The notes beneath the pieces were generated by a model. That model was given only the letters and a program-made list of their open reading frames with translations, was not told the DNA's origin and did not search any database. A program made the translations under genes and the position numbers. This document shows positions 1 through 13,814 of a DNA stretch of 64,000 bases, piece after piece; within the stretch, counting starts at the first letter, position 1; every line of letters begins with the position of its first letter. The stretch comes from Misgurnus anguillicaudatus (taxonomy: Eukaryota; Chordata; Actinopteri; Cypriniformes; Cobitidae), in contig NC_073351.2 of assembly GCF_027580225.2 (NCBI RefSeq), positions 9,218,501 to 9,282,500 on the forward strand, given 5' to 3'.

Positions 1-3000
1 TAGAGCTGTTATTTGGTCTGTTTTTTCCGTTAAGAGCCGGGAAGCTGCACACGGGAAGGTGCAAAACGAATCCCCTGATGAAAATATAACAGAGAAGAAA
101 TCAATACAACACCCCAAACTGTTCTTTTAACTGAAAGAGAAAAAACACCAAGGTCTTGGATATGACCCATCCGTGCTGCCAAGTCCTGAGGTGTGCTCTA
201 AAACATCTTAAAGCTCAACATTTCCTTTCGTAATTTATGGAAAACAGAACGGGGGGTGGCTGATATACATGCAAGATCCTTTGGGGAGCGTTATACCTCT
301 TAATAAAGCCCTGCTCCAGTGTTGATGGCAGTTCACTCTTAGATCGTCCTGTTTGCTCGAACCATGTTTCTGAGCACCATGGGACTGTATGCTGAATCAA
401 GAACTGTTCAAAGAAAATTATGGTTATTCATTTCTTCCTCCATCGTTAATCTTTATTTCGTTCACAGTTTTTCCGGCCTTTTACTTGTTTTTCTTTAGGG
501 ACGTGCAGGGGTGCTTAGACTCTGAAAACCCTTAAAACTCCCTTAATCTCTGCCACATGTTCAAGCCATGCATCTGTATTTATTTACGCATTCAGTAAAC
601 GACCCAAAATCATTACATTTATTGTGCCGTGGTCATTACACTGGTTTGCCATTAATATTTTATCCCAGGTTGAGCTTATAGTGATGCAATGCGTTAACAA
701 ATAAAACGTGGAGGTGGGGGTGATGGAACTTGATTGACATCGCGACACGGACGACAACTGGATTAAGCCCACGGTGCTGCGGGGGAGTTTTCAACCCTGC
801 TGTTTGTGAATTACTGGAAGAGGAATAAATCTACAGGCTGTGCCAGAACACTGCTCTTGTGGAAGTAATCATGTGGAGTTAAGCTGCGGGAGGCGGGGAC
901 GAACTGGAAAGGGTTAATCCAATTGGCTGGGATTTGGCGGTGTTATTCTCTTGACTGATGCTCCTGACTTTTGGAAGTTATCGATAGATCCTCTATATCT
1001 TTTGGGGGGAATGAGTGCTCACTGCTTTCCTCCAGGATGATTCAAAGCTTTTAAGCCCAGCGCAGTGCTCCCGCTGTGCCTCCGTGATGTGAGAGGAATA
1101 GAGAGGGCATTTGTTTTTGTTAGGGAAGAGAGCTCGGAGAATGAGGGGGAAGCGATGCGTGAGGGCACGGTGAGTACGTACGTAACGTGCCCATATGAAC
1201 GTGTGTTTATACTGCGGACGTGCAGCAGAGGCGAGCCCCCTTCCCCTTGATCCTGACCCACTTTCTCTATCTCACTCTCTCTCCTCTGCACTCTCCCCTC
1301 TTTAATTGCCGCTCAGCACACTAAGGCCATCTGTTCAGTCAGGGCCGGTCGCCATGGAGATGCTGGGAGGCTTTTCGGATTTGTGGCGACACTGACCAGC
1401 AGGGAAACAGGGGTCAGGGGTGTGGAGTAGACGACAGCCATCAGGGCACTATAACATAGGATTCCAATTGGCCATGGGATTTCGGCATGGGATAGGCCGA
1501 CAGACGGACACATACATACTCTCCCACTGATATCTTTAGCACATTAGCATTCGCATAGATAAACACAGACATAATCCTGTTGCTTTAACTGAGACATGAT
1601 TTTAGAGAAAATTGTGTGGAAAGTAAAGACACTGTCGAAGATTTTTTTGAAGGTCAGTTATTTAAAAAAATAATAATAATAATGCAGAATAATACAATTA
1701 AAAGTGCAATAAAAGCAAAGCTATAATAAAATATTAGTATTATACAGTAAAAATGACAGTATGAATAATAATTGCTGATGTTTGCAAATTCAAACACCTT
1801 ACCATTTTAAATTTCAAAGTTCCTACAGCCAGGTGGAACCTGAAAATGTAAGGGAAAGTCCGTTTGGAAAAGTAATTAGTGAAATGTTTAAAGGAAGTGT
1901 AAGTTTCTACAGTGCAAATACATTTTTATAGCTATGCACAGCTTTAAAATATATTTTATTGCCTATAAACTGCTCTAAAATTGATTTTTAATGACTCTTA
2001 TCCTGTAATCATAAATGACTTATGAATAGAAATAATGGAAAGACCATGACCATTTATATTCTTGGATAAAAGCTTATTTTCGTATTGACCTATCTTCAGT
2101 ATCTATTTTTCATGAATAATGAGAAATGAAAGGGCTAAACTGATTACAACTATTATTAATATAGTTCGAACATATATTAAACCATCATATCAGATGTTTG
2201 AGAAAAATAAGCATGCCTTAAAGGCAATGTATGTTGAGAATGGATAAACCTACGCTCTGTTTAACATTGAACAACTGCTGTATAATTGCATATTGATCAA
2301 TCCTGACCAAGATTTCACCTTTGACTGCAGAGTTCAGGCATCAGGGTTTAACCATAGTCATTGCAAAACATTTCATTCTCGTTTTGATGAACGATCTCAT
2401 AGAGCAACATATCTGTCAGCCTCATAGAGACAACTTATACTTAAACCACCACAATAAGAACAATCCTTTATTTTATAGACAATTCCAGTTGAAAGGCAGA
2501 GATTTCCCAACCATGAGATGTCTTTTAGAGGTCAATGAGTTGTTTATTTGTAGTTTTGAGGTTTAATGAGATGGTTTGACCGCTGTGCGTGTGTATTAAG
2601 TCATTCTTTATAACACAGACTGCTGTTTTTTGTATTGCTATTTTCTATTTAATTCCTTGCCAATGACACGCATCACTGGAGGGAGGTGTTAAATACAACG
2701 CACCCTATTCATTTTCTCCTGCAGTTCGCTTTTCTCTGCACATCCGAGTTATTCCACCTGCGTGTATTAGCTTCATGCACCCCGCTGTCGTGAAATATTC
2801 AGTTATAGTCAAACATTTTCAGCTGAGTTTTCTCGCTTTTAACTCGCATTTTTGATCAACGCTATTTGTTGGCTCAACAGTTGGCTGCGCATGCGTTTGT
2901 CTTAGTGTGCATCCTGGAAGGATTCTTCCATTCTTTCTGGAAGCACGTCTTCTTTGCCGGATCTCGAGAGCATGAAGTCGAAATCAGCTTTAGATTATAG

Positions 3001-3893
3001 ATTTGTGTTGGGTATGAATCAGCTTGTGTGGTTTGTATTTGTATGCCTGTTTTATGCATATTCTGAGATATATTATTATGTTTAAGGAGGATTCTACTGT
3101 ATGTTCCCAATGGTTGAATGTATACCATTGAGGTTATATAACCTCCCTAATTCTTTCTCCCTACCACCCACAGGACCTGTCAAAGCCCCATGTACTTAAT
3201 GCCAGTCACCGTATATCAGCCAAAGATTGTTTGGCACCAGACAACCTTTCGCTCTCGTTTCCGAAGAGATCAGGTACGAGGCTGTCAGAGGAAACAAGAC
3301 AGTTTTGTCAGTTTCCTACAAGGAAGGCGAGAACATTTGATCCTCGAGACAGGGAGCGTCGCTGTCACACTTACATTCATTGTGAATGATCACAAGGTCT
3401 CTGATCATTTGTTTTGCCGTGATACGCAGATTGGTTTAGACATTTTGATTGGTCACACAGAATGAGGCCACATTCTGTCTGTTGGCATGTATGTGAAGAA
3501 ACCTGGGTAATTGGGATGCAAATTCCATGATGCAATTTGGTTTATTTAAAAAAAAAAATCACGTTTTGAGGTGATGTGTGGAATTTTTATGATATTTCCC
3601 ATCGCAGTTTAATATGAGGAGACAACTCGGGGTAAGCCATTCCCTGAAAAGTGTGATCCTATCAAACTTTGGCACAAATTTAGCATAATATTGGGGCGGA
3701 TCTATATGTCTTTGTTAATGACCAATAGTCACTATTTTTGGAACGTTCATTTGGTTACATTAGTGACCCTTAAAATAGCCATGAAATTGTTTGCCCTTTA
3801 CACTGGAACAAGCTAAGGACAAATCAATTTTGTATAGCCAATAAAAGAAACATGTCACTCAAGATGAGTCATCAATACTCTTACTTTATTTTC
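1..3893. other. no gene recognised; probable nectin-1 intron 1
   Basis: Mostly single-copy-looking sequence with no exon or clear TE. Roughly 1560-2310 is very AT-rich with a short AAT run near 1669-1685. A strong donor-like GTGAGT at 1170 follows a short ATG frame, but no signal peptide can be read into it. Confidence 0.5.
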
Positions 3894-3897
3894 TTAA

Positions 3898-4352
3898 AGG
3901 GGACATATCATGAAAATCTATAAATGCTATAATTGGGTCCCCAGGGCTTCTATCAAACTAGTAAATGTGAAAAAGATCAACCCAGTAAATTAGTTTTGGT
4001 AAACCATTCTCGTCAAGCATGTTCAAAAAATAGGTAATTGAAATTGAGCTCCCCTAAATCTGCACTATCTTACCACGGCACTGCCGGAGAGAGAAAATAA
4101 TTGACAGCACAATTGAGTTTCATTTTCAACAAACCGCCATTATGGTGATCAGTGTTTGCTTGTAATCAGCTCATTTGCATTTAAAAGGACACACCCAAAA
4201 ACGGCAAATTTTTGCTCAGGCCTACAAAGTGGCAATTTGAACATGTTATAATAAATTATCTATATGGTATTTTGAGCTAGAACTTCAAATATGTACTCTG
4301 GGAAAACCAAAGGTTTATTTTACATCTTGAAAAGTCTTGTGAAATGTCCCCT
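3898..4352. mobile_element. TTAA-flanked foldback MITE
   Basis: A 455-bp element starting AGGGGACATATCATG and ending in the inverted form ATGTCCCCT, flanked on both sides by TTAA (3894-3897 and 4353-4356). No ORF. TTAA duplication and short terminal inverted repeats point to a piggyBac/Kolobok-type non-autonomous element, a class common in cyprinids. The superfamily is inferred from the target site only. Confidence 0.82.
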
Positions 4353-4356
4353 TTAA

Positions 4357-7300
4357 AATTAAAATATTGTAAATTTAATATGTCCTAAATTTTATATGTC
4401 CTAAAGAATTTTTTGGCCACTTTTAAGAGTGCATATATTTTTTTATAATTTATTGATCTAAACCTATTGACAGTTACATCAAAACAGATACAATGCCATA
4501 TTGATTTGACCAGTAACCCTTTGGTGGGGTTCTGCTTACGATAGTTTTGTTAAAAAGAAAAATAAATAGTAAATTAAATGCTGTAGCTACATGTCACAAC
4601 CAATAAGTTTGTATTAGCATGACAAATTCAGATGGCACTTCCCTAGGGATGTGGAGGGGGAAGTCCCGGTGGTCCTTATTTGTAGGGATCAGGGTTAAAG
4701 TTCTCTCTCGTGGATAAATCAAGCTAGAGTCTGGACTCGGATGAGGGAAAAGAGGCGGAGCCTTTCCAGAGAGGGTGTTACTGTCAGCCGTAATTAACGC
4801 TGCACCCTGATTGTTTTGAACGTGTTTGTTTTGCATTTAAATTCCCTGTAATAAAACTTCATGTACACACTTGTTTCAGCAGTGTTTCATTTCGATGGCA
4901 GCGTGCATAATGATTTCAGAGATAACACAGAGATTGAGAGAATTGTGGCTTCCGGGCCGTTGCCAAAGTCCTGATTGCATGTTGATTTGGGGCCATGTTG
5001 AAACGTTTCTGTAATTTATGTGATCCTCTGTGAGTACATGCTGACTCTGCGGTTGTGTGATCATGATTTGAAAACTCTGTGTGTGTGTGAGTCAATGAGG
5101 AGCAAGTGTGTGTGTGTGTGGGGGGGGGGGTGTATATACGCTGGGTTTTGTTTGAATACATACTCTTAAACCGCATGAGATTAGGGAAGTAATAATGCTG
5201 GTGTAGGGTGCTCAGAGGAACATTTTAGTGTTCAATCTTTAATTTATTATTGCTCGGGAGATGTAATTGAGCTCTAAGTTGAGGATTAACTCATACAGTA
5301 AACTAGATATAATTAATATAGAAACACATTAGATAATTGTTGGCATAAAGTAAGATTATAGAGTCAAGTATTGGGTAATTTGGTTTTGAAAGAAAGTGAT
5401 GAATGCAAAATCACTTACCCATGTGAAGGTAAACTACTAGACTACAAAAAGGTTAAATTATAAAAGATTGCTGAGGTATTAAGCGAAGTAAAATACAACA
5501 ATCTCAAGATTCAAACGCAATCTCTCAAACCTTGCACAGATTTGCTAAGATACCAAAAATCTGCATTTAAAAGTTTCAATGCGAACTCATTATATGAACA
5601 TTTCTCATTAAATTCTTCCAGACCAAATGTTCTGAGCTCAACAATTGCCTCATTTCTCCCAGTTTATTTCTCCTATGAAAGTTTTAAAGAAACATCTGGG
5701 ACAAATACATAAAATGTACTATAAAAGTCTCACATCTGAGCATTAAAAAATTCGACTGGCACAATTTGTGGCGTTTTTTCAGGTGGAGACTCAATCACTC
5801 TGGAATTTATCCTACCGAGACAAAACCCATAGTATCAAGAAGAAACAACATAAGACCAGATCTCATTTGCGATTTTTCTCTCCTATCTACGTCTTTGTCC
5901 ATGAGTAAAATGTGGGCAGCTGCGAGATGTCCCTGATGAATCCGGAAAACAATCATTCCTGTCTGCTGCAATATCTCTCGGATGTTTTTATGTGTATGTG
6001 GGCTCCTTTGTCTGACCTGTGTGGCCCTGTGAGAGCCAAGTAGAGATGCATTAAGCCACTCGCTGTATTTACTTGCGCCGGATTGATGTTGATGGGTGGG
6101 GAAGGCCTGGGTCGGCAGAAAAGGAGATTGATCAGCAGTGAATGGGTGTCAGGGGAGTCTTGACATCCACAACTGCTTTGCACGGATCCAGGCTGGAAAA
6201 TCCATCATTCAAAAGCCCAAGCCAGTCACCGACAGCCCACACTTACCACACAGATTAATCAGATACACAGTCAGTGCTTTAAAACAGCGTTTTTGTGACA
6301 AAAACGCTATGTTTGTCAGATTCGCTGACGAATGACAGATCATCACACGGTGTGGTGTGAACCGCGAGTGTTACTGTTTGTTTAAACTGCGATTTTAGAA
6401 AAGTGTAAAAGAAAAGCGTTTTTGTTCTCCGCCGTGACCTCCTTTGCATATTCAAATGTGCAAAGTTAAAGAAGAACTGGGGGTGAGGAATTGGATAACT
6501 GCACAACACTTTTGCATTAAATATGAGAAAGGCCCTCATGGACGTTTAACCATCTAACCGTCACAAAGTCTTATTGTGGCTTCTTCAGCGTTGCATGAAA
6601 CTTTGGTGATAGTTTTCTCATTAGCGTGTCCGCAAAACTACAAAAGCTTCAGTGATGATAAATTCCACCATTCAGAATGTCAAACGTGGTATTGCATGCA
6701 ATGCAATCAACGCATTTTAGGCTGTCTGAATATTTGGTGAATTTTGGGAAACACTGCGCTTTTGCTAGAAGCAATTGAAAACGCAACTCTAATCAGAACC
6801 TATTGTGACAACATAATGCCCTCCGTTCAAGAAAAAGAAATAAAAATCAATTTTACAAAAAAATAGGAAGTGTGGACAAACACATGTTGCTTTGTGTGAC
6901 TTACGACCTCACAGCGAACAGAATTATTAGTTAGTCACATTTATTTTGTAGCTGAATAGTGTTTATTTTTACAGAATTGAGTGAATAGATAGAAAAGCCA
7001 TATTCGATATATTTCAATTGCAGCGTTTATCTACCATTACAAAGTGGTTTTCGCATCCTCTTTCAGGGTAGAGGTCTGTGTATTTTGACAGATAACGATT
7101 CGCTTTCTCATGAAAAGCTGGGCCAGCTGCAAGGAAAACAGATAAACTGTCATTAAACGCTACTTTATATTTGAATTAAAGGCGTTTCATGCTTGGTTTG
7201 GGGCATGATGGTGAATCGAATGCTTTTGTCAACTCTTATTTCGTTTATGCGTTTGGCAATTGAAGATAATCGCTACAGAGGGGCTATTCAAGATGCCAGA

Positions 7301-9917
7301 TTTTAGATGCATAACTGGGTATAAACAAAGAAAGTCAGGATCAAAGACGTTTTTTCTAAATCTAGAATGCATCCTTTAAGGTTTTGAGATTTAGTGTGTA
7401 ATTCCAGTGCTATTGTTGTCACACAAAATAAATAACTGCTTTTTAAGGGTTGGCTCAGCTGGCATTGGTCGAGACATGGCCACATCCCAGACTCACGCCA
7501 CAGTGGTTAGCTACACTTTTTGGGGAATCAGTGACATGAAGTCATGATAAATAGGATTTGCAAAAATCGAAATCATTTGATTGTATGTTAAATGGATACG
7601 CTTCTACAGCTGGATGCCATCTCTTCCCGGGCCGCATTATGCTTTAGATGTATTTATTACCACTGCTTGCGATTGGCATTTTGTCTTCCACACCTGACAC
7701 GGAAAGCAGATTTATGGTTTATATTTATAGGGAAATGTTGCAGCTAGACCGCTGCAGCCATTTGTCATCAACGCAATGACTTGCAAACTCTGATTACAAG
7801 TAACTGACTCAAGGTTTCTCGAAAAGAAGGTTGCTGATTAAAACATGACCGGCTGAAACACGGCATCCACTGGGGTACAGATAAAAGATGACTTTTGCTG
7901 CTCTTTCTTTTCACTCGACAACCATTTAGTAATGAAATTCACACCCTGCTTTTATGCCCTGATCATTGCCGAGGTCATTACTTTACACATTGGACTGAAT
8001 TCTAACAAGCTCTCATACCTAGACTCACATATTTCACATGAACGAGCCCGTTGCGGTACCCAGTCAGGTTTACCGTGCCTTACATCTCAGGAGTGCAACA
8101 GCACATGATGTATATTTAGCTACCCTGGCTGTGTTTTATCCTCCGTGGTTGCATTGTAATACTGAACGGCGTAGAGCTCGCTCAGATGGCGCTGTGTGCC
8201 CAGCCCTAGAGCGGTGCAGAAGGGATGCTCTGTGTGCCTAAGGTGGTCACGTGTTGACCTCATTGTACGCACGAGTAAGTGCACAGAAGCAGGAAAGCAT
8301 CGCCCAACCCCATCCCGCCGCGAATTCAGACCACTCCCCCCAGCTGCCACGCTGAGACAGAACTTAGCACATACGGCTAATTGATTGATTCGCTCGAATA
8401 CCCTATATGTAGAAATCCCCCATCTCTGGTATGATTCATCGAGAAGGAGGACAGGATGGGGGGAAAAGAGGTTAAGATTGAGAGAGTGCATTAAAATGGG
8501 TTGGGTTTAATATTTTTCATCCCTGGGAAGGAACTGTCACAATTCATTACTATACTTCATTGCCCACACCCCCACATTTTTTCTCAACCAAGCACACCAC
8601 TCCGGGTTGCCGTGCTTCAAGCTGGCAAGGAACAACGAGAGAGGACAAACAGAGCAAGAGAGATAGAAACAACACATGGGCGGCGCTAATGACAAAAGCA
8701 TATTGCTCTTAAGTCAACAAAGAGGGTTAATGGGTTTTGCACCCCACTGTAAGCTCCTGCCCGTATGTTTAGATAAGCCGGACGGGAACGACCCCACACC
8801 CTCTTATTTGAGTATGATCCCCGTTGCTTGGTCAGAGGTGATTCCAGTCCTCAACATTCTTACTAGTGCAATATCTCAACCATATGGAGGTTACGTTTTT
8901 TCCTGTGGCGTTTCCTCTATATATTTCCCTTTGGTGGGCTTTGCAGTTGATTCACAGATCTACGAGCTCGACCTTCCCCTACCAGCTTCTGTCACTCAAC
9001 TTGATCAGGACTTGAAGGAAAATCCAGCCATGGAGCTAAATGTGTGAACACACCCCTTCCATTCAAGGCCTTTTCGGCATCGTAAAAGACCACTAGACAT
9101 TTGGTAAGGTGGCATTTGGCTCTTTTCTCCCATTTAGTTTTGAAAGTCAGCTAAACAGACAGGCTTTCCATCTCCTTAAGGACAAACCCCGAGTGGTTTT
9201 TGCAAAACTTGCTGAGTTTCAGGCTTTAAACAAGTTTTTCTGTGTTGTGCCACAGTAAAGAATCTCAACAACAAATCAAACAGCAATTTCCCTCAGCATT
9301 CCTGCGGTCAAGGTTAGTCAACGCACGTCGCATCTTTGCAAATTCTCCCCCCTTGAACGATTTCTCGAAACGTCCTCAGTATAGGATTTTTTTATGCGGT
9401 TCTTCTTCTGTAAATTGAGTTTCCCTTCCGTTGGTGAAGCTGCACCAACAGCCCGAGTAAGTGGAAAAGATTAAAATGATGCAGCATCTCTTGAGATAGT
9501 GTTTTCATTTCATCTCCGCAGCTTCCTGTATTAGGAAAAGAAATGGGCTGTATTCCACTGCGTATATGTGATAAGATATTACATGATTTATTTTGCCAAG
9601 GTCAAAGTCGCACTTGAGGGTGCATTTGTGTTGTTATACGTCGTCCCATTTTCAAGTTTTCTGGAGGTCAGATTGCTGTGCCAAAATGTAATTTAAAATG
9701 ACATATAAATAAATATATTAAAATGTATCATTTGTGTGCCTAGTCAATGCTAATTTTTTTCATATATTCAGTATCGGAATGTTTCACACTGTGCTGCCAT
9801 TACGGCAATACCCCGCAAATGATCCTGATCGCCCTTCTAATCCGACAGCTCAGCCGTGCGGAGCAGTCGTAGTTCATTACTTTTCCATTTATTGGTGTAA
9901 TCTTTCACCTCGCATGC
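4357..9917. other. no gene recognised; probable intron
   Basis: No exon, RNA gene or clear TE. It contains a TG/G simple-repeat stretch (about 5078-5140) and an 11-bp-arm hairpin with a one-base loop (6286-6308, arm AGCGTTTTTGT). Short ORFs in 8.0-9.05 kb on both strands show no protein family. Confidence 0.5.
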
Positions 9918-10760
9918 ATGAACCCTGCAGTCTTTAATGTGCGCGCAGGGCCGATGCCATGTGTTTTCCCCTTTTTGGAGAAGGACAACAATTTTGTAGC
10001 AATGATGATGTTGATGGTAATAGCGATGCTGTGCTGCGCGTGTGCTTCAGGGCTTTTTTCGTGCAAGAAAGATGCTTGGAGGAGTGGCATGGTGACATGC
10101 GCCCTAGCACCCTTGGGGCTCAGATGTCATTTTTCTTCATCCTTCACACATGCCCCATGGGTACCAAAGCTCCCTGTGAAGTCGCACAAAGGAGATGCAC
10201 AACACACGTTTTGGATTCGTAGATTCGAAGGAGCTTTACTTTACCAAAAAATACAATTCTGCCTTTTGGAAGAATGTCACGGTTATTTTATTTCATGCAA
10301 TAAAAGTTCATCAGGAATGGGGCTTTTAGGATCCATTACTATAACCAAAATAACTTCCATAATAAGAATTTTTTGGTCTATGACTATTTACATAACTGCT
10401 CTACACATGACGATTACACAAATTACACAAAAGTTCCTAAGTGTCATGTCTTTAGCAGTGCAGGATTCATGCAACTTACCCAGAATTCCCACTCACTGTA
10501 TTCAATGTCTTTACTGTGCACGCATGAATGGCATGCATCTAGTATCCGACCGATCCCAGCGTCTTTATTTCTGCATGTCAGCACAACCTCACGCGTGCCT
10601 CATATTTAAACTATCATATAGGAAGTCTTCACACGGCACGCGGCCTGTGTTTGGGAGGCGCGTGTGCTGTGGCACGCTCAGGACAGATATTCGCTCTGAT
10701 ACGGAGCCGCAGATGTTAAATGAGTGTGACGCAGCAGGGCTGAAGCCTCATAGGTCCTGA
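9918..10760 (+). CDS. unrecognised 280-codon ORF, coding status doubtful
   Basis: This is the longest open frame in the window, from an ATG at 9918 to TGA at 10758-10760. I recognise no family. A run of hydrophobic residues near codons 28-48 (MMMLMVIAMLCCACASG) resembles a signal peptide or membrane segment, but the rest has no repeated pattern, domain or ordered motif. It is rich in Cys, His, Ser and Ile, as chance ORFs often are. No convincing splice sites, Kozak context or nearby polyadenylation signal point to a single-exon gene. It lies on the same strand as nectin-1, inside what is probably its first intron. A chance ORF is the leading explanation. A lineage-specific gene or an undetected TE remnant is less likely. 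Confidence 0.15.
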   Translation: MNPAVFNVRAGPMPCVFPFLEKDNNFVAMMMLMVIAMLCCACASGLFSCKKDAWRSGMVTCALAPLGLRCHFSSSFTHAPWVPKLPVKSHKGDAQHTFWIRRFEGALLYQKIQFCLLEECHGYFISCNKSSSGMGLLGSITITKITSIIRIFWSMTIYITALHMTITQITQKFLSVMSLAVQDSCNLPRIPTHCIQCLYCARMNGMHLVSDRSQRLYFCMSAQPHACLIFKLSYRKSSHGTRPVFGRRVCCGTLRTDIRSDTEPQMLNECDAAGLKPHRS

Positions 10761-11665
10761 CAGCATTCCTTACTACTGAACACAAGCCCTCTACACTTTG
10801 GATATAGAGGGAGGAAGTGGGGGTGGACATTTTGTTTCAGCACACGCTGACTCATGCCGATGAAAATGACAGTAAGCCAGTGGTTAGGACATGAAAGAAG
10901 AGAGAAAGGCAAAAAAATCTTCTGTGTTCATTTATCTGTTTATCAAACGTTCACGCAGACATGCTTAATATAGTGTATTTTTAAATGTTTTCTTTTTAAA
11001 TGAGCATGCAGCGCTCTTACATCAGATACAATCCGAAAAGGCTAATGTCTCGGAAAGGTCCCATGGTTCATTTGTCTTGCTTTGTTTCTTCTGGCTTGGC
11101 TTTTGGTTTAGTTATGTGAAAACGGATGCCAAAATAGCTGCTTTAGTCTTTTTACTGGCTCATAATGCTTTTATTAGAGGCAAATTCTTCGATTCTAATT
11201 ATTTTGTTGTTTATTTTTGAGCTTTTGCTAAAAATAAATGTGAGTTTTGCACTGCACAATACAGTTTAACATATGACATTGGTCTGCTTTGTTCTTTTGG
11301 AAATTTAGGATTTTTTTTTCAATTCTCATTTATTTTCCTAAGCAAAACAATTTAATGCTTCAATAAAATTGTCAGTTTTAGTTCTGCACTCGTGGTCTTT
11401 CACATTCATGCATCAGCTTCCCAGGTGCTGCTTACACAGTTTTCATCTATATTTGAAATAATCTACTCCCATAATATTTTTTACTATTTTTGCACTATAG
11501 AATGTGTTTATTGTGTGAAATATTTGAATTGTATGCATGCCTAGACTAACTGCATGGGACAATTTATCACACAAAGTAGTGCACTACATTCCTGCTCATT
11601 GTGACAAATTAATTGGAGGCAACTTATTTACCATTATTTTTTCATAATTTTTGTATTTATACAAA
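10761..11665. other. no gene recognised
   Basis: AT-rich intronic or intergenic DNA with poly-T runs near 11310 and no recognised repeat. Confidence 0.5.
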
Positions 11666-11930
11666 ATGAAGTTTATTTCACTAAGTTCGGGAGAAGCATG
11701 GTCATGTGATCCAACCAATCAGTGCAAAGATGTGCCTATAAATATCCGTCCCTCACCTCTTTTCCATGAGCATCCCTCATCCACCCCATCACCTCATTTA
11801 TCCCAGTTAAAGGGGGGGGGGGGGAGTACTCTGGGTTCAGGCTAAAATTCAGAGTTCAGAGCCCTTCTCTTGGACAGCACGCCAAATATGCTTTATCTCA
11901 TTCCCTATCGATTACATGTTAATGCGAACT
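11666..11930 (+). repeat. dispersed promoter-like repeat, copy 1
   Basis: About 260 bp closely similar to 18988-19282 in the same orientation. It carries a CCAATC box near 11714, a TATAAATA box near 11737, then a pyrimidine/C-rich stretch and a poly-G run. This order resembles a retroelement terminal repeat or 5' promoter region. No coding part or paired terminus is present, so solo LTR is only one possibility. Confidence 0.6.
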
Positions 11931-12168
11931 CGTGAAATTGGATTAAAAAGCCAGATTAGTAATTTGCCAGTAATGCTAGTGATTTAGAGATAATACCTGG
12001 ACAGCTAAAATAAGCAAGGTCACTGTTCGAAATGTTCACCATTGCATAATATGTACTGTTTCTAAAACTATTTGTTAAAAGAAATTGTAGGCAGTATGCA
12101 CTGCATTGCAAACATAGCTTTGATCAAATGCATTATGGAAGAGCATTGTTTCTTTGTTGGATAACTTA

Positions 12169-12624
12169 TGGCGCTTTTCCATTGCATAGTACCCCACGGT
12201 TTGGTTTAGTTTGGGTCGGGTCAGCTTACTTTTGGGAGCTTTTCCATTGGGGGCAATACGTAGTACCCGATACTTTTTTTAGTTCCACCTCTGTTGGGGT
12301 TTCAAGCGATCCGAGCTGATACCAAACGTGACGCGTAAACACTTTAGATCACTGATTGGTCTGAGTAAATTGTCACTCCAGCGTCACCACTATAATGTAA
12401 AGATTAACTTTATCTTAGTACTAGCTTGTGCTGTCTCGAACAAAGATGTTGTCATCTGTGCTCTGCTATAAGTTCCCAAACTCCCTTTTAGCGATGAAAA
12501 ACATCCACAGGTTGAGAATCAGGAACACCATACCAGTTTTTTTTCCATACAAGCTAACCAAGCCAAAGTGAGGTGAGCTGACCCGACCCAAACTAAACTA
12601 AACCGTGGGGTACTATGCGCGCCA
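12169..12624. mobile_element. TIR MITE with long near-identical ends
   Basis: About 456 bp. The ends are inverted copies: after TGGCGC, a 43-base stretch beginning GCATAGTACCCCACGGTTT is repeated inverted at the right end with one mismatch. The left end has about nine extra bases (TTTTCCATT) that the right end lacks. The flanks are TTA and TAA, so a 3-bp TWA target (PIF/Harbinger style) is possible but not proven. No ORF. Confidence 0.8.
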
Positions 12625-12663
12625 TAATTGACTTTGGTTTACATATAAGATTTATATATATAT

Positions 12664-12881
12664 TAGGGTTGCAAAATTCTGTGAATTTTGGAAAGTTTCC
12701 TGGGAAATTACACACATGGATTTTTGGCACACGGATGAAGATGAGTCAGATGTCGAGGAAGCTAATGTTTGTATGTAATGCAGTTTATAAAAAATTCTGG
12801 AATTTTTCCAAATAATTGTCTTTAATTCCTTTAGTTTTCAACTTGGTCGTTTTCCAAAATTCCCAAGCTTTGCAACCTTTA
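12664..12881. mobile_element. hAT-like MITE (TAGGGTTGCAAAATTC ends)
   Basis: About 218 bp with ends TAGGGTTGCAAA and TTTGCAACCTTTA in inverted orientation, inserted in a short TATATATA tract that provides the flanking duplication. The interior is non-coding and palindromic in character. Confidence 0.72.
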
Positions 12882-13814
12882 TATATACCATGGATTTATT
12901 TAGATAGACTAAATATTGATTATGTGCTTGTAAGCATCTGTTTCACAGTGTGAGACTACAGAATAAACAAGGTTCTTGTTCCTCCACAGAGATGCCAAAT
13001 TCAATGTCAAGTCAGCTTAATATTTATTCAGTGACCTTCTGGGTGCACAACTTTAAAAGAAATCTTGTAGGTCATTTTCAAGGGAGCTGTTTGTTGACTT
13101 GCATATCACACAGCTCATCTGATATTGTGACCCCCAGGATTAGACTTCTTTGATATGTAAATCTAGAATAGGGTGTTAAAGGCAATTAGGTTTTGTTTTG
13201 TAGTGTGCCATAATGACCCTAAGTGATCGTTGTTGTAGTTACCTCTTTATCAGATAAATACAGCACAGGTGTGCTTTCTGTTTTTGTGCTGGAAACGGTT
13301 TTACAGACTAATAAGAAAGAAATTATTATTTTAAACCACAAATTAACCTTAAAGGTTCTTTTGAGAATAAGCATCGCTAGAAAGACTGTTTAACAGAATC
13401 ATCATTATTTTTAAGTGTGCAGATTGACTTGTCAATCCAGTGTTCGTGGTCACTTAAATGCCCTTCCACCCAAAATACCTTTTGTTTCAAATTCCCTCAG
13501 TGGGATCAAGCCTTATGTACTGTAATTAGGGGGTTAAACCCATCCCAAACACCCCGCCCTACCATAATTCACACCTTGATGTAAATGTGCATTTACATGT
13601 ACGCATTACGACTTTTTTACGTGCATGTGAAGGTACGCACACGGTCGAACACAACCTGGCAAAGTGTAATTTATTTGACTTGTATACGCATACGCGACCT
13701 GTGCATACAATGTACACATGGTTTCAAAAATGCACTCTTCTGATGATGAAAATTGCATCATGCACGGTCCACGTACATGCAAAAAATGGCCTTTACAGTA
13801 AATGGAATACATTA
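12882..13814. other. no gene recognised
   Basis: Intron-like DNA. Opposed short ORFs near 13.6-13.86 kb lie in a TG/CA-biased stretch and are not convincing. Confidence 0.45.

Noticed and set aside
1065..1250. Short ATG frame with a strong GTGAGT donor, as a possible nectin-1 exon 1
   Set aside because: No hydrophobic leader can be read, and the frames that reach the donor do not leave it in the required phase 1 from a sensible start.
8120..8491. 123-codon antisense ORF overlapping sense ORFs
   Set aside because: Both strands are open across the same moderately GC-rich segment, and neither translation looks like a protein family.
10007..10067. Signal-peptide-like run within the 280-codon ORF as nectin-1 exon 1
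   Set aside because: No phase-1 donor with a reasonable consensus follows it, and the upstream context gives no support for a transcription start.
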